Below, one piece after another: positions 1-6,045 of a stretch of 9,513 bases of DNA. This stretch comes from S010-25 sp964466455 (GTDB lineage: Bacteria; Pseudomonadota; Gammaproteobacteria; SZUA-229): assembly GCA_964466455.1 (NCBI GenBank), contig CAYXNL010000072.1, forward strand, positions 1 through 9,513, written 5' to 3'. The stretch's first letter is position 1; the number at the start of each line of letters is the position of its first letter. The notes under the pieces were generated by a model that was given only the letters and a program-made list of their open reading frames with translations, was not told the DNA's origin and made no database searches. Made by a program: the position numbers and the translations under genes.

Positions 1-3
1 ATT

Positions 4-8
4 TCCTT
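4..8 (-). promoter_or_regulatory. Probable ribosome binding site of the gene beyond the left edge
   Basis: The minus strand reads ACAAAGGAAAT at the window edge. AAGGA is a good Shine-Dalgarno core, placed just after the short open frame closes, so a co-directional gene downstream of galU probably starts within a few bases outside the window. Its identity cannot be seen. Confidence 0.45.
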
Positions 9-15
9 TGTATCA

Positions 16-96
16 TCAGTCGAAATCGTCATAACCTGCCGAGTAGCAGTCTGGCTTTACCGGATACTGATAGCCATCCAGACGCTTATAATTCAA
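16..96 (-). other. Short open frame after galU: small ORF or frameshifted galU tail
   Basis: Directly after galU, the frame offset by +1 relative to galU is open from a stop at 103-105 to TGA at 16-18. It overlaps the last galU codons and could start at TTG (94-96); it has no ATG. Its end reads YQYPVKPDCYSAGYDDFD, which has a protein-like composition without obvious low complexity. After the TGA comes TGATACAAAGGA, whose AAGGA at 4-8 looks like the ribosome binding site of a gene beyond the window edge. If galU were read through by a +1 shift, the spacing to that gene would be tight and operon-like. The alternatives are chance, a separate tiny ORF, a recent indel at the galU end, or a sequencing error. 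Its function is unknown. Confidence 0.3.
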
Positions 97-961
97 GGTT
101 TTTCAGAAACTTGCGGAAACTATCTGCAAGATCATCATGTTGTAACGCCAGCTCAACATTTGCTTCCAGATAACCAACCTTACTACCACAGTCATAACGC
201 CGTCCTTCAAAACTATAGGCATAGATTTCCTCTGTTTTACGTAACGCGGCTATCGCATCGGTAAGTTGTATTTCGTTACCCGCACCACGCTCGGTAGTGG
301 TTAATTTATCGAAAATTGCCGGTGTCAAAATATAACGACCAACAATTGCCAGGTCAGATGGGGATTCAGAAGGGTCTGGTTTTTCAACAATATCATCAAT
401 CCGTGAGACTTTTTCACCCAGTTTGGGCCCCGCCACCATGCCATATTTATGGCTTTCTGAAATATCAACTGTTTGCGTCCCAATCACCGATCCATGATAT
501 TTTTCATAAACGTCTACCATCTGTTGTATACAGCTCTTCCCACCAGGGTTATTAATCAGGTCATCCGGCAGGATTACGGCAAAAGGTTCATCCCCAATAA
601 CTGGTTGCGCACACAATACCGCATGCCCCAGCCCCATCGCTTCAGACTGGCGAATAAAAATGCAGTGAATATTATCCGGCACAATATCTCCTACAATTTC
701 CAGCAATGCAAATTTGTTTCTCAGCAAAAGCTCGTTTTCCAGTTCATAAGCCTTGTCGTAGTGATCAATAATGGCATTTTTGGTACGTCCAACGACAAAC
801 ACAAGATTATTAATCCCGGCACTCACTGCTTCTTCTGAGGCATATTGAATTAATGGTTTATCTACTACCGTTAACATTTCTTTGGCAATTGCCTTGGTAG
901 CAGGTAAGAACCGCGTACCGAGACCGGCAACGGGAAAAACTACTGTACGAACACTACTCAT
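86..961 (-). CDS. galU: UTP--glucose-1-phosphate uridylyltransferase (GalU)
   Basis: Cytoplasmic enzyme that makes UDP-glucose and pyrophosphate from UTP and glucose-1-phosphate, supplying cell-surface glycans and UDP-sugars. The 291-residue length is normal for the bacterial family. The nucleotidyltransferase signature FPVAGLGTRFLPATK lies at residues 9-23, followed by IAKEML where many homologues have IPKEML. LPDDLI (131-136) carries the metal-binding Asp region. VEKP (192-195) holds the expected catalytic Lys (K194). GNEIQLTDA (229-237) and the YDCGSK (256-261) metal and sugar site are present. The ATG at 961 puts the signature at the usual distance from the N-terminus; an AGGA lies about 10 bases upstream, slightly far. 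It is divergent from fdxA, and a perfect inverted repeat lies between them. The protein stops at KNLEL, but an adjacent frame stays open for another 70 bases (see the separate entry). Confidence 0.97.
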   Translation of the reverse strand: MSSVRTVVFPVAGLGTRFLPATKAIAKEMLTVVDKPLIQYASEEAVSAGINNLVFVVGRTKNAIIDHYDKAYELENELLLRNKFALLEIVGDIVPDNIHCIFIRQSEAMGLGHAVLCAQPVIGDEPFAVILPDDLINNPGGKSCIQQMVDVYEKYHGSVIGTQTVDISESHKYGMVAGPKLGEKVSRIDDIVEKPDPSESPSDLAIVGRYILTPAIFDKLTTTERGAGNEIQLTDAIAALRKTEEIYAYSFEGRRYDCGSKVGYLEANVELALQHDDLADSFRKFLKNLEL

Positions 962-1020
962 AATTAAAAAATCCTGCCTATTTACTTATTTGATTCGTTG
1001 TTATTTAATTATTGTTAATT

Positions 1021-1048
1021 TTAGACCATGTTGACATGCATGGTCTAA
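1021..1048. promoter_or_regulatory. Perfect 10-bp inverted repeat: candidate operator between galU and fdxA
   Basis: TTAGACCATG (1021-1030) is the exact reverse complement of CATGGTCTAA (1039-1048), with an 8-base spacer TTGACATG. The dyad lies in the divergent galU-fdxA gap, 7 bases upstream of the fdxA extended -10. Its left end overlaps TAAAAT on the minus strand (1018-1023), a possible galU -10. No T-run follows on either strand, so a terminator is unlikely. The size and position fit a dimeric repressor or activator site. It does not match FNR (TTGAT-N4-ATCAA) or the usual IscR site as I know them. The regulator is unknown. Confidence 0.65.
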
Positions 1049-1054
1049 TGACTG

Positions 1055-1063
1055 TGGTAGAAT
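1055..1063 (+). promoter_or_regulatory. Probable fdxA promoter (extended -10 TGG-TAGAAT)
   Basis: TGG at 1055-1057 directly precedes TAGAAT (1058-1063, 5/6 to consensus), forming an extended -10 element 35 bases before the fdxA ATG. A perfect TTGACA (1031-1036) sits in the spacer of the palindrome, but it is 21 bases from this -10, too far for a normal sigma-70 spacer. The promoter may therefore rely on the extended -10 or on an activator bound at the dyad. Confidence 0.5.
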
Positions 1064-1098
1064 TTCATCTATTTCACAATCAGAAGACGATATTACTT

Positions 1099-1422
1099 AT
1101 GACTTACGTTGTTGTAGAAGACTGTATTAAATGTAAACATACCGACTGCGTTGATGTATGTCCGGTTGACTGCTTCCATGAAGGTCCTAATTTTCTTGTT
1201 ATTGACCCCGATGAGTGCATTGATTGTACCCTGTGTGAACCGGAATGTCCCATCGGTGCAATTTTTGCCGATGACGATGTTCCGGCGGGACAGGAAAATT
1301 TTCTTGAACTCAATGCGGAATTATCTCAACAATGGCCGATTATTAATGTCAGTAAGGACTCTCTGCCTGATGCTGAGGAATGGGAAGGCGTGGCAGATAA
1401 ATTACAGCACCTTGAGCGTTAA
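1099..1422 (+). CDS. fdxA: Seven-iron ferredoxin, [3Fe-4S][4Fe-4S] (FdxA, Azotobacter FdI type)
   Basis: Small cytoplasmic electron carrier of 107 residues, the usual size for this family (FdI is 106 after Met removal). All nine family cysteines are present: C9, C12, C17, C21, C25, C40, C43, C46 and C50. By homology C9, C17 and C50 bind the [3Fe-4S] cluster, C21, C40, C43 and C46 bind the [4Fe-4S] cluster, and C12 and C25 are free. The conserved CFHEGPNFLVIDPDECIDC stretch (25-43) and the C-terminal LPDAEEW and LQHLER signatures are intact. An in-frame ATG exists upstream at 1012, but its extra 29 residues do not match the family and would cover the promoter and operator, so 1099 is the start. 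The SD is weak (AGAAGA, 1082-1087). The gene is a single transcription unit that converges with the lipoprotein gene. The redox partner is not evident from context. Confidence 0.96.
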   Translation: MTYVVVEDCIKCKHTDCVDVCPVDCFHEGPNFLVIDPDECIDCTLCEPECPIGAIFADDDVPAGQENFLELNAELSQQWPIINVSKDSLPDAEEWEGVADKLQHLER

Positions 1423-1480
1423 CGCACAGACAGACAAACGATTTATCCATCAACAACTATCACCACTTTTTCGTTAACAA

Positions 1481-1574
1481 CACACCCCGTTTGCCCCGTT
1501 CATAGGTGCCCAGGGTGTGCATACTATGATTTCTCAGATATAGTCGCACAACCAGCAAACAATAAACGGGTGTG
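1481..1574. repeat. Nested inverted repeats in the convergent fdxA/lipoprotein gap
   Basis: CACACCCCGTTT (1481-1492) pairs with AAACGGGTGTG (1564-1574), differing by one G. Inside is a second hairpin: TGTGC (1516-1520) with GCACA (1546-1550), and ACTAT (1523-1527) with ATAGT (1540-1544), around a 12-base loop. GGGTGTG at 1513-1519 could pair with 1481-1487 instead, so alternative folds are possible. ATTATTTT follows on the plus strand, so the whole may act as a loose terminator for fdxA. A small MITE-like remnant or a structured RNA is an alternative. No target-site duplication is visible. Confidence 0.4.
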
Positions 1575-1575
1575 A

Positions 1576-2664
1576 TTATTTTACCGCATACAGGGAGCCG
1601 TTCACGCTACTGAAATAGACATAACCATCACTGATTGCCGGTGCGGAGTAAATATGGCTATCAACCTGATATTTCCACAGTAAGTTCCCCTGCGATGCAC
1701 TCAGCACATAGAGATGATCATCCGCACTACCGACATAAACACTTCCCGATGCAATACTTATCGGTCCATAAACCGGACCATCGGTACGATATTCCCATTC
1801 ACGTGTTCCATCCTGCGTGTTGTAGGCATAAATATATCCATCGGTACTGCCAACGTAAACCTTACCATCATACAAAGCCGGCGACGAAAGAACCTCTCCT
1901 GCTGTTTTTCTCGCCCACACCTGTTGGCCGGTAAGAATATTAACCGCATACAGACGTTTATCATCGCTACCAAAATAAACATTCTTACCATCGGTTGCTG
2001 GAGATGAATGTATTTTCCCGGCCGTCTGGTAGCGCCAGTATTCCTGTCCGGTTTTAATGTTTACCGCAAACAGCAACCCCTTCAGCGTTCCAAAAAATAC
2101 GATTTTATGATCAACAGCCGGTGAGCTGTATATTGGCGCATGGGCGTTAAAGCTCCATTTTCGGAACCCGGTTTTTGCATCAGCAGCGTAAAGTTTGCCA
2201 TCTTCACTGGCAAAATAAATAACCCCGTTAGCAATTACCGGTGAAGAGGATACCGGGCCATCTGTTTTAATCTTCCAACGTAATGCGCGGGTATTTTCAT
2301 CAATGGCGTACAGGTATTTATCCCAGCTTCCAATATAGATTGTATTATTATAAATTACCGGTGTCGCTTCTACATTACCACCGGTTTTATATTTCCATTT
2401 AAGCTGACCGGTTTGCTGATTAATTGCATAGAGGTTGCCATCATTGCAGCCAAGATAAACTGTACCATCCGCAACGATCGGTGAAGAATAACTTTTGCCT
2501 GCGGTACTAAATTTCCAGTCCAGTTTATCAAGTGTTGTTGGGCCTGAATCACTATACACTCCCATACGAGTGGCTTCTCCACGAAACATGGCGATATCAT
2601 TACTACAGCCAGACAGTAGCACCAGACAGCTAATGGTTACAATGAAGAGTTGTTTTTTTACCAT
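1576..2664 (-). CDS. Lipoprotein with eight-bladed PQQ-like beta-propeller
   Basis: 362-residue predicted lipoprotein. The N-terminus is a short basic stretch (MVKK), a hydrophobic core and the lipobox L17-S18-G19-C20, so signal peptidase II should cleave before C20 and leave a lipid-anchored periplasmic protein. FRGEATRMGVY (27-37) matches a lead-in common in PQQ-like propeller proteins. From residue 60 the chain divides into seven repeats of exactly 40 residues plus a final 23. Each opens with SSP or a similar triplet, then YxGS-type and LYAxN-type strands, TG, and a Trp in WxYxT. The missing Trp strand of blade eight is supplied by LDWKFSTAGKSY (48-59), closing the ring. The fold resembles BamB, but the gene is not in the hisS-bamB-der context and the repeats are far more regular, so I do not call it BamB. 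No enzymatic quinoprotein residues are evident; a binding or scaffold role is inferred. SD GGAG lies 8 bases before the ATG. Confidence 0.85.
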   Translation of the reverse strand: MVKKQLFIVTISCLVLLSGCSNDIAMFRGEATRMGVYSDSGPTTLDKLDWKFSTAGKSYSSPIVADGTVYLGCNDGNLYAINQQTGQLKWKYKTGGNVEATPVIYNNTIYIGSWDKYLYAIDENTRALRWKIKTDGPVSSSPVIANGVIYFASEDGKLYAADAKTGFRKWSFNAHAPIYSSPAVDHKIVFFGTLKGLLFAVNIKTGQEYWRYQTAGKIHSSPATDGKNVYFGSDDKRLYAVNILTGQQVWARKTAGEVLSSPALYDGKVYVGSTDGYIYAYNTQDGTREWEYRTDGPVYGPISIASGSVYVGSADDHLYVLSASQGNLLWKYQVDSHIYSAPAISDGYVYFSSVNGSLYAVK

Positions 2665-2728
2665 ATTTGTACTCCACTAATTTACATTTCGACGATAACT
2701 TTACCCGTATACAAGCTACATAGCAGCT

Positions 2729-2758
2729 ATCATATCGGCATAAGCATAGCCTGTTCAA
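2729..2758 (-). promoter_or_regulatory. Probable promoter of the propeller lipoprotein gene
   Basis: On the minus strand TTGAAC (2758-2753, 4/6 to TTGACA) and TATGAT (2734-2729, 5/6 to TATAAT) are separated by 18 bases. This gives the lipoprotein gene its own sigma-70 type start, with a leader of roughly 60 bases. It lies between the alr stop and the lipoprotein start, so the gene need not depend on dnaB-alr transcription. I see no convincing rho-independent terminator for alr in this gap. Confidence 0.5.
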
Positions 2759-2798
2759 AAAATATTTTCGCCAACGAGGATTCTATAGATGTATTATT

Positions 2799-3896
2799 TT
2801 AGACAAGGCAAATTGATTCGTCGGATCTTATCATGCTACCAGCCGTACATAAAAGTTCATAAGCAATAGTATCGGCACCGTGCGCAACGTCATCAACGGG
2901 TAATTCCTTGCCCCACAGCACAACCCGATCACCAACTTTTGCATGAATATCATGCAAATCAATACATAAACTGTCCATCGACACTCGCCCGAGCAGATCA
3001 CAACGGTGTCCGTTCAACCAGACCGGAGTTCCTGATTTTGCATGTCTCGGGTAGCCATCGCCGTAACCAGCACCGACAATACCTATCTGCATTGCCTGCG
3101 GGCAGACCCACTCACCACCATAACCAATACGATCACCTTTTTTCAGACTGCGTATTGCAATTAATTCGGACTCAAAATTCATGACTGCCTGCAAATCTAA
3201 CTGCGCTGCAGAACGGTGCATAAAGGGAGAACTACCATATAGCATAATTCCGGGGCGAACAATATCAAAATGGCTTTCTGGCAGAGAAATGAGTGCCGCC
3301 GAGTTAGCCATACTGGCATAGCTATAAGCTTGATTATTTACTTTAGAAAACGACTCTATTTGTATGTTATTTAAACTATTACCCTCTTCATCAGCGCTTG
3401 AGAAATGAGAGAGCAAAGAAATAGAGGCGACGGCCTGACATTGTTTCAGCCGTTCAAATGCCTGTTCAATATCCACCGGATCAATACCCAGGCGATGCAT
3501 GCCGGTATCAACCTTTAACCACACATTTATATCAATGCCGGTATAACGCTCCACCATATCCAGTTGCCATAACTGATGAATAACCGGTTCAATTTTTTTA
3601 TCAGCCAGTTGTTTAAGTTCTTCAGGATAACGAAAACCATGCAGAACCAGCAGTGCCTGTTCAATTCCCTGATTGCGTAAAAACAAAGCCTCTGCCGGCG
3701 TTGCGACAGCGAACATATCCGCCTGTCGCAATGTTTGTGCAACCATTAACAGACCATGCCCGTAACCGTTTGCTTTAATCACAGCCATAATGCGGCTATG
3801 CGGCGCACACTCTTCTACCCGGCTAAAATTATGCCGCAGTGCCCGCCGGTCAATGATTATACGCACACGACGGTATACAGATGACTGTATAATCAT
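2799..3896 (-). CDS. alr: Alanine racemase (Alr), PLP-dependent
   Basis: Interconverts L- and D-alanine for peptidoglycan. 365 residues, normal for the family. MAVIKANGYGHG (37-48) holds the PLP Schiff-base lysine K41. LKVDTGMHRLG (127-137) contains the PLP-tuning region with R135. The second catalytic base is Y259 in RIGYGGEW. GAGYGDGYPR (275-284) and RVSMD (304-308) are also conserved. The ATG at 3896 lies two bases after the dnaB stop, so translational coupling is likely; the usual family start would also fit the GTG at codon 11, and neither has a strong SD. The C-terminus reads YELLC then TAGSMIRSDESICLV, without the RVPR-type ending I expect in many homologues, so the last 15 residues are unusual. 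All catalytic residues are present, and I expect it to be active. Confidence 0.95.
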   Translation of the reverse strand: MIIQSSVYRRVRIIIDRRALRHNFSRVEECAPHSRIMAVIKANGYGHGLLMVAQTLRQADMFAVATPAEALFLRNQGIEQALLVLHGFRYPEELKQLADKKIEPVIHQLWQLDMVERYTGIDINVWLKVDTGMHRLGIDPVDIEQAFERLKQCQAVASISLLSHFSSADEEGNSLNNIQIESFSKVNNQAYSYASMANSAALISLPESHFDIVRPGIMLYGSSPFMHRSAAQLDLQAVMNFESELIAIRSLKKGDRIGYGGEWVCPQAMQIGIVGAGYGDGYPRHAKSGTPVWLNGHRCDLLGRVSMDSLCIDLHDIHAKVGDRVVLWGKELPVDDVAHGADTIAYELLCTAGSMIRSDESICLV

Positions 3897-3898
3897 CC

Positions 3899-5308
3899 CT
3901 ATTCAAACCCGTCGTTACTGTACATTTCTGGAATATAATTCTCAAACTTGGTGTATTTGCCGAGAAAGGTAAGAACGGATTTACCAATTGGACCATTACG
4001 CTGTTTGGCAATAATAATTTCTGCGGTACCTTTCTGAGGACTGTCTTCGTGATAAACCTCATCGCGGTAGATAAACACAATCAGGTCGGCATCCTGCTCA
4101 ATCGCGCCGGATTCGCGCAAATCTGACATAACCGGACGTTTATCCGGGCGTTGCTCCAGACTACGATTTAACTGTGATAACGCAATCACCGGTACTTCCA
4201 GCTCTTTCGCCATGGCCTTCAGGCTACGCGAAATTTCAGAAATTTCTGTGGCCCGATTTTCACTACCACCATGTACCTGCATAAGTTGAAGATAGTCGAT
4301 AACAACCAGACCCAGTCCATGTTTACGCTTCAGACGTCTGGCACGAGCGCGTATTTCATTAGGGGATAATGCTGGTGTATCATCAATAAAGATTTTTGCA
4401 TCCGATAAAATACTGATAGCAGAAGTAATCCTTGCCCAGTCTTCATCCGTCAGCTTACCAGTACGAATATGATGTTGATCTACCCGACCCAAAGAGGAAA
4501 TCATCCGCATGGCCAGTGCATCACCCGGCATTTCCATACTGAATACCGCGACCGGTAATTTATTACCGATAGCCGCATTTTCTGCAATATTCATTGCAAA
4601 GGTAGTTTTACCCATTGAAGGCCGCCCGGCCACAATCACCAGATCTGCCGCCTGTAAGCCGGTGGTCATTTCATCAAATTTATCAAATCCGGTAGAAACA
4701 CCAGTGATCGCCCCATCACTATTAAATAAAACATCTATTTTATCCAGTGTTTTCGTCAACAGTGTTTTTATTTCCTGAAAACCACCGGCACCTTTAGCGC
4801 CTTGTTCGGCAATACGAAATACGTTTTTCTCTGCCTCATCCAGTAATTCAGGACTATCTCTGCCTTCCGGCTGATAACCACTATTACTAATTTGAGTACC
4901 AATATGAATAAGCTGACGTAATACCGATTTCTCACGCACGATATCAGCATAAGCAACAATATTAGAAGCACTGGGCGTATCTTTCGCCAGCCGTCCGAGG
5001 TAGACCAGGCCACCCGCCTGTTCCAGTTGATTGTGTTTTTCAAGATGTTCAGACAGGGTAACAGCATCAAACGGTTTATTCTGTGCTTCAAGTGCACGTA
5101 TCGCAGCAAACAACAGACGGTGATCATGACGATAAAAATCCTCATCGGTGATTTTATCCGCAATTTGCTCCCAGGCAACATTATCCAGCAGCAGACCACC
5201 AATAACGGCCTGTTCGGCCTCAATAGATTGTGGTGGCACACGTAACTTACTGGTCTGCTGGTCATCAACAGGAAAAGTAGTCGTTTCCGGTATGGCTGTT
5301 TTTGACAT
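3899..5308 (-). CDS. dnaB: Replicative DNA helicase DnaB
   Basis: Hexameric 5'-3' helicase that unwinds DNA at the replication fork and recruits primase. 469 residues, close to E. coli DnaB (471), with no intein. The N-terminal domain spans about residues 25-130 (PPQSIEAEQAVIGGLL at 25-40) and a linker leads into the RecA-like C-terminal domain. Walker A is GRPSMGKT (228-235), with K234 binding phosphate. E259 in FSMEM is the expected catalytic glutamate. Walker B is VVIDYLQLM (335-343), with D338. SQLNRSLEQRP (378-388), the DLRESGAIEQDAD segment (396-408) and the arginine finger in KQRNGP (R437) are all present. It is followed after two bases by alr, an arrangement also seen in E. coli. It is separated from rplI by a terminator and has its own -10 upstream. 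The SD before the ATG is weak. Confidence 0.98.
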   Translation of the reverse strand: MSKTAIPETTTFPVDDQQTSKLRVPPQSIEAEQAVIGGLLLDNVAWEQIADKITDEDFYRHDHRLLFAAIRALEAQNKPFDAVTLSEHLEKHNQLEQAGGLVYLGRLAKDTPSASNIVAYADIVREKSVLRQLIHIGTQISNSGYQPEGRDSPELLDEAEKNVFRIAEQGAKGAGGFQEIKTLLTKTLDKIDVLFNSDGAITGVSTGFDKFDEMTTGLQAADLVIVAGRPSMGKTTFAMNIAENAAIGNKLPVAVFSMEMPGDALAMRMISSLGRVDQHHIRTGKLTDEDWARITSAISILSDAKIFIDDTPALSPNEIRARARRLKRKHGLGLVVIDYLQLMQVHGGSENRATEISEISRSLKAMAKELEVPVIALSQLNRSLEQRPDKRPVMSDLRESGAIEQDADLIVFIYRDEVYHEDSPQKGTAEIIIAKQRNGPIGKSVLTFLGKYTKFENYIPEMYSNDGFE

Positions 5309-5333
5309 AAATTAACCCGATAAATGGAAGCTG

Positions 5334-5339
5334 ATTATA
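5334..5339 (-). promoter_or_regulatory. Probable dnaB-alr promoter (-10 TATAAT)
   Basis: The minus strand carries a perfect TATAAT at 5339-5334, 25 bases before the dnaB ATG. A 17-base spacer leads to TTTCCT, a weak -35 (3/6). The site follows the rplI terminator, so dnaB and alr form a unit independent of the ribosomal-protein operon. The leader would be short, around 18-20 bases. Confidence 0.55.
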
Positions 5340-5419
5340 AAGTGAAATCTGTGTACAGGAAAGGGAGCAGGACCACCATTTATCCTATTGTTCACGGCAT
5401 GATTTTTTTCGGTACGGAC

Positions 5420-5450
5420 AAAAAAGCCTGCAAACAGTATGCAGGCTTTT
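5420..5450 (-). terminator. Rho-independent terminator after rplI
   Basis: Read on the minus strand, AAAAGCCTGC and GCAGGCTTTT form a perfect 10-bp stem around a 9-base loop (ATACTGTTT), ending in six T residues (5425-5420). It begins 27 bases after the rplI stop and closes the rpsF-rpsR-DUF2232-rplI operon before the dnaB promoter. On the plus strand the T-run is only four long, so the minus orientation is the working one. Confidence 0.88.
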
Positions 5451-5477
5451 CTGGTGTATAACAAAGATACTGGAAAA

Positions 5478-5933
5478 TCAGACGCTTTCTTCACCAATAA
5501 CCGTTATATTCACAACTACATTGATATCCGCGTGAAGGTGCAGGGTGATTTCGTGCTCACCTGCCTGGCGAATAGGTCCTTCCGGCAGACGTACTTCACG
5601 TTTTTCTACCTCAACACCAGCTTCAGTGATCGCCGCAGCGATATCGGTGTTACCGATAGAACCAAATAACTTACCTTCAGTACCCGATTTAGCAGTAATA
5701 CTAATCGTTAATTCAGTGATTTTATCGCGTCGTACGCCTGCGGCGGCAATGGTTTCTGCTGCCGTTTTCTCCAGTTCTGCCCGATGTGCTTCAATTTCTG
5801 CCTTATTTTCATCATTTGCAACTTTCGCCTTACCCTGAGGTAATAAATAATTGCGTGCAAAACCGGATTTTACATTTACCAGATCACCAATACTGCCAAG
5901 ACGATCAATTTTTTCAAATAAGATGACTTCCAT
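5478..5933 (-). CDS. rplI: 50S ribosomal protein L9
   Basis: Large-subunit protein that binds 23S rRNA near the base of the L1 stalk and helps maintain reading frame. 151 residues versus 149 in E. coli. The N-terminal domain is typical: MEVILFEKIDRLGSIGDLVN (1-20), then VKSGFARNYLLPQGKA (21-36), which carries the glycines and basic residues that contact rRNA. A long connecting helix (about 40-75, Ala/Glu-rich) leads to the C-terminal domain with KLFGSIGNTDIA (88-99). The SD AGAGG is well placed 10 bases before the ATG. It is the last gene of the operon and is followed by a strong terminator. Confidence 0.98.
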   Translation of the reverse strand: MEVILFEKIDRLGSIGDLVNVKSGFARNYLLPQGKAKVANDENKAEIEAHRAELEKTAAETIAAAGVRRDKITELTISITAKSGTEGKLFGSIGNTDIAAAITEAGVEVEKREVRLPEGPIRQAGEHEITLHLHADINVVVNITVIGEESV

Positions 5934-6045
5934 CTTTATAACCTCTGTTTATGAGCTTTTATTTAGCTGTAATTTTCTTAAATTAATAATTTTTTCCGTT
6001 ACCGAATAAACGCTGTTATCAGCAACCTTTTTATTAAGATACAAA

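Noticed and set aside
473..838. 121-codon plus-strand open frame opposite galU
   Set aside because: Antisense to a complete galU, with no SD or family signature; it is a shadow of the coding strand.
1031..1036. Perfect TTGACA as the -35 of fdxA
   Set aside because: It is 21 bases from the best -10 (TAGAAT at 1058), and 17 bases downstream lies only GTGGTA; it probably belongs to the palindrome spacer.
1012..1098. In-frame 29-codon extension upstream of fdxA
   Set aside because: The extra residues are unlike the family, and the segment contains the palindrome and the extended -10; the ATG at 1099 gives the standard ferredoxin length.
1416..1425. GCGTTAACGC palindrome at the fdxA stop codon
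   Set aside because: Ten-base palindrome that includes the stop codon, with no T-run or second copy; chance is a good explanation.
4768..5268. 166-codon minus-strand open frame inside dnaB
   Set aside because: It is out of frame with a complete, motif-bearing dnaB and its translation is Leu/Arg/Val-rich without recognisable motifs; it is a shadow frame.
3899..5308. Intein in dnaB, a common insertion site
   Set aside because: The coding frame is continuous at normal length, with intact Walker A and downstream motifs.
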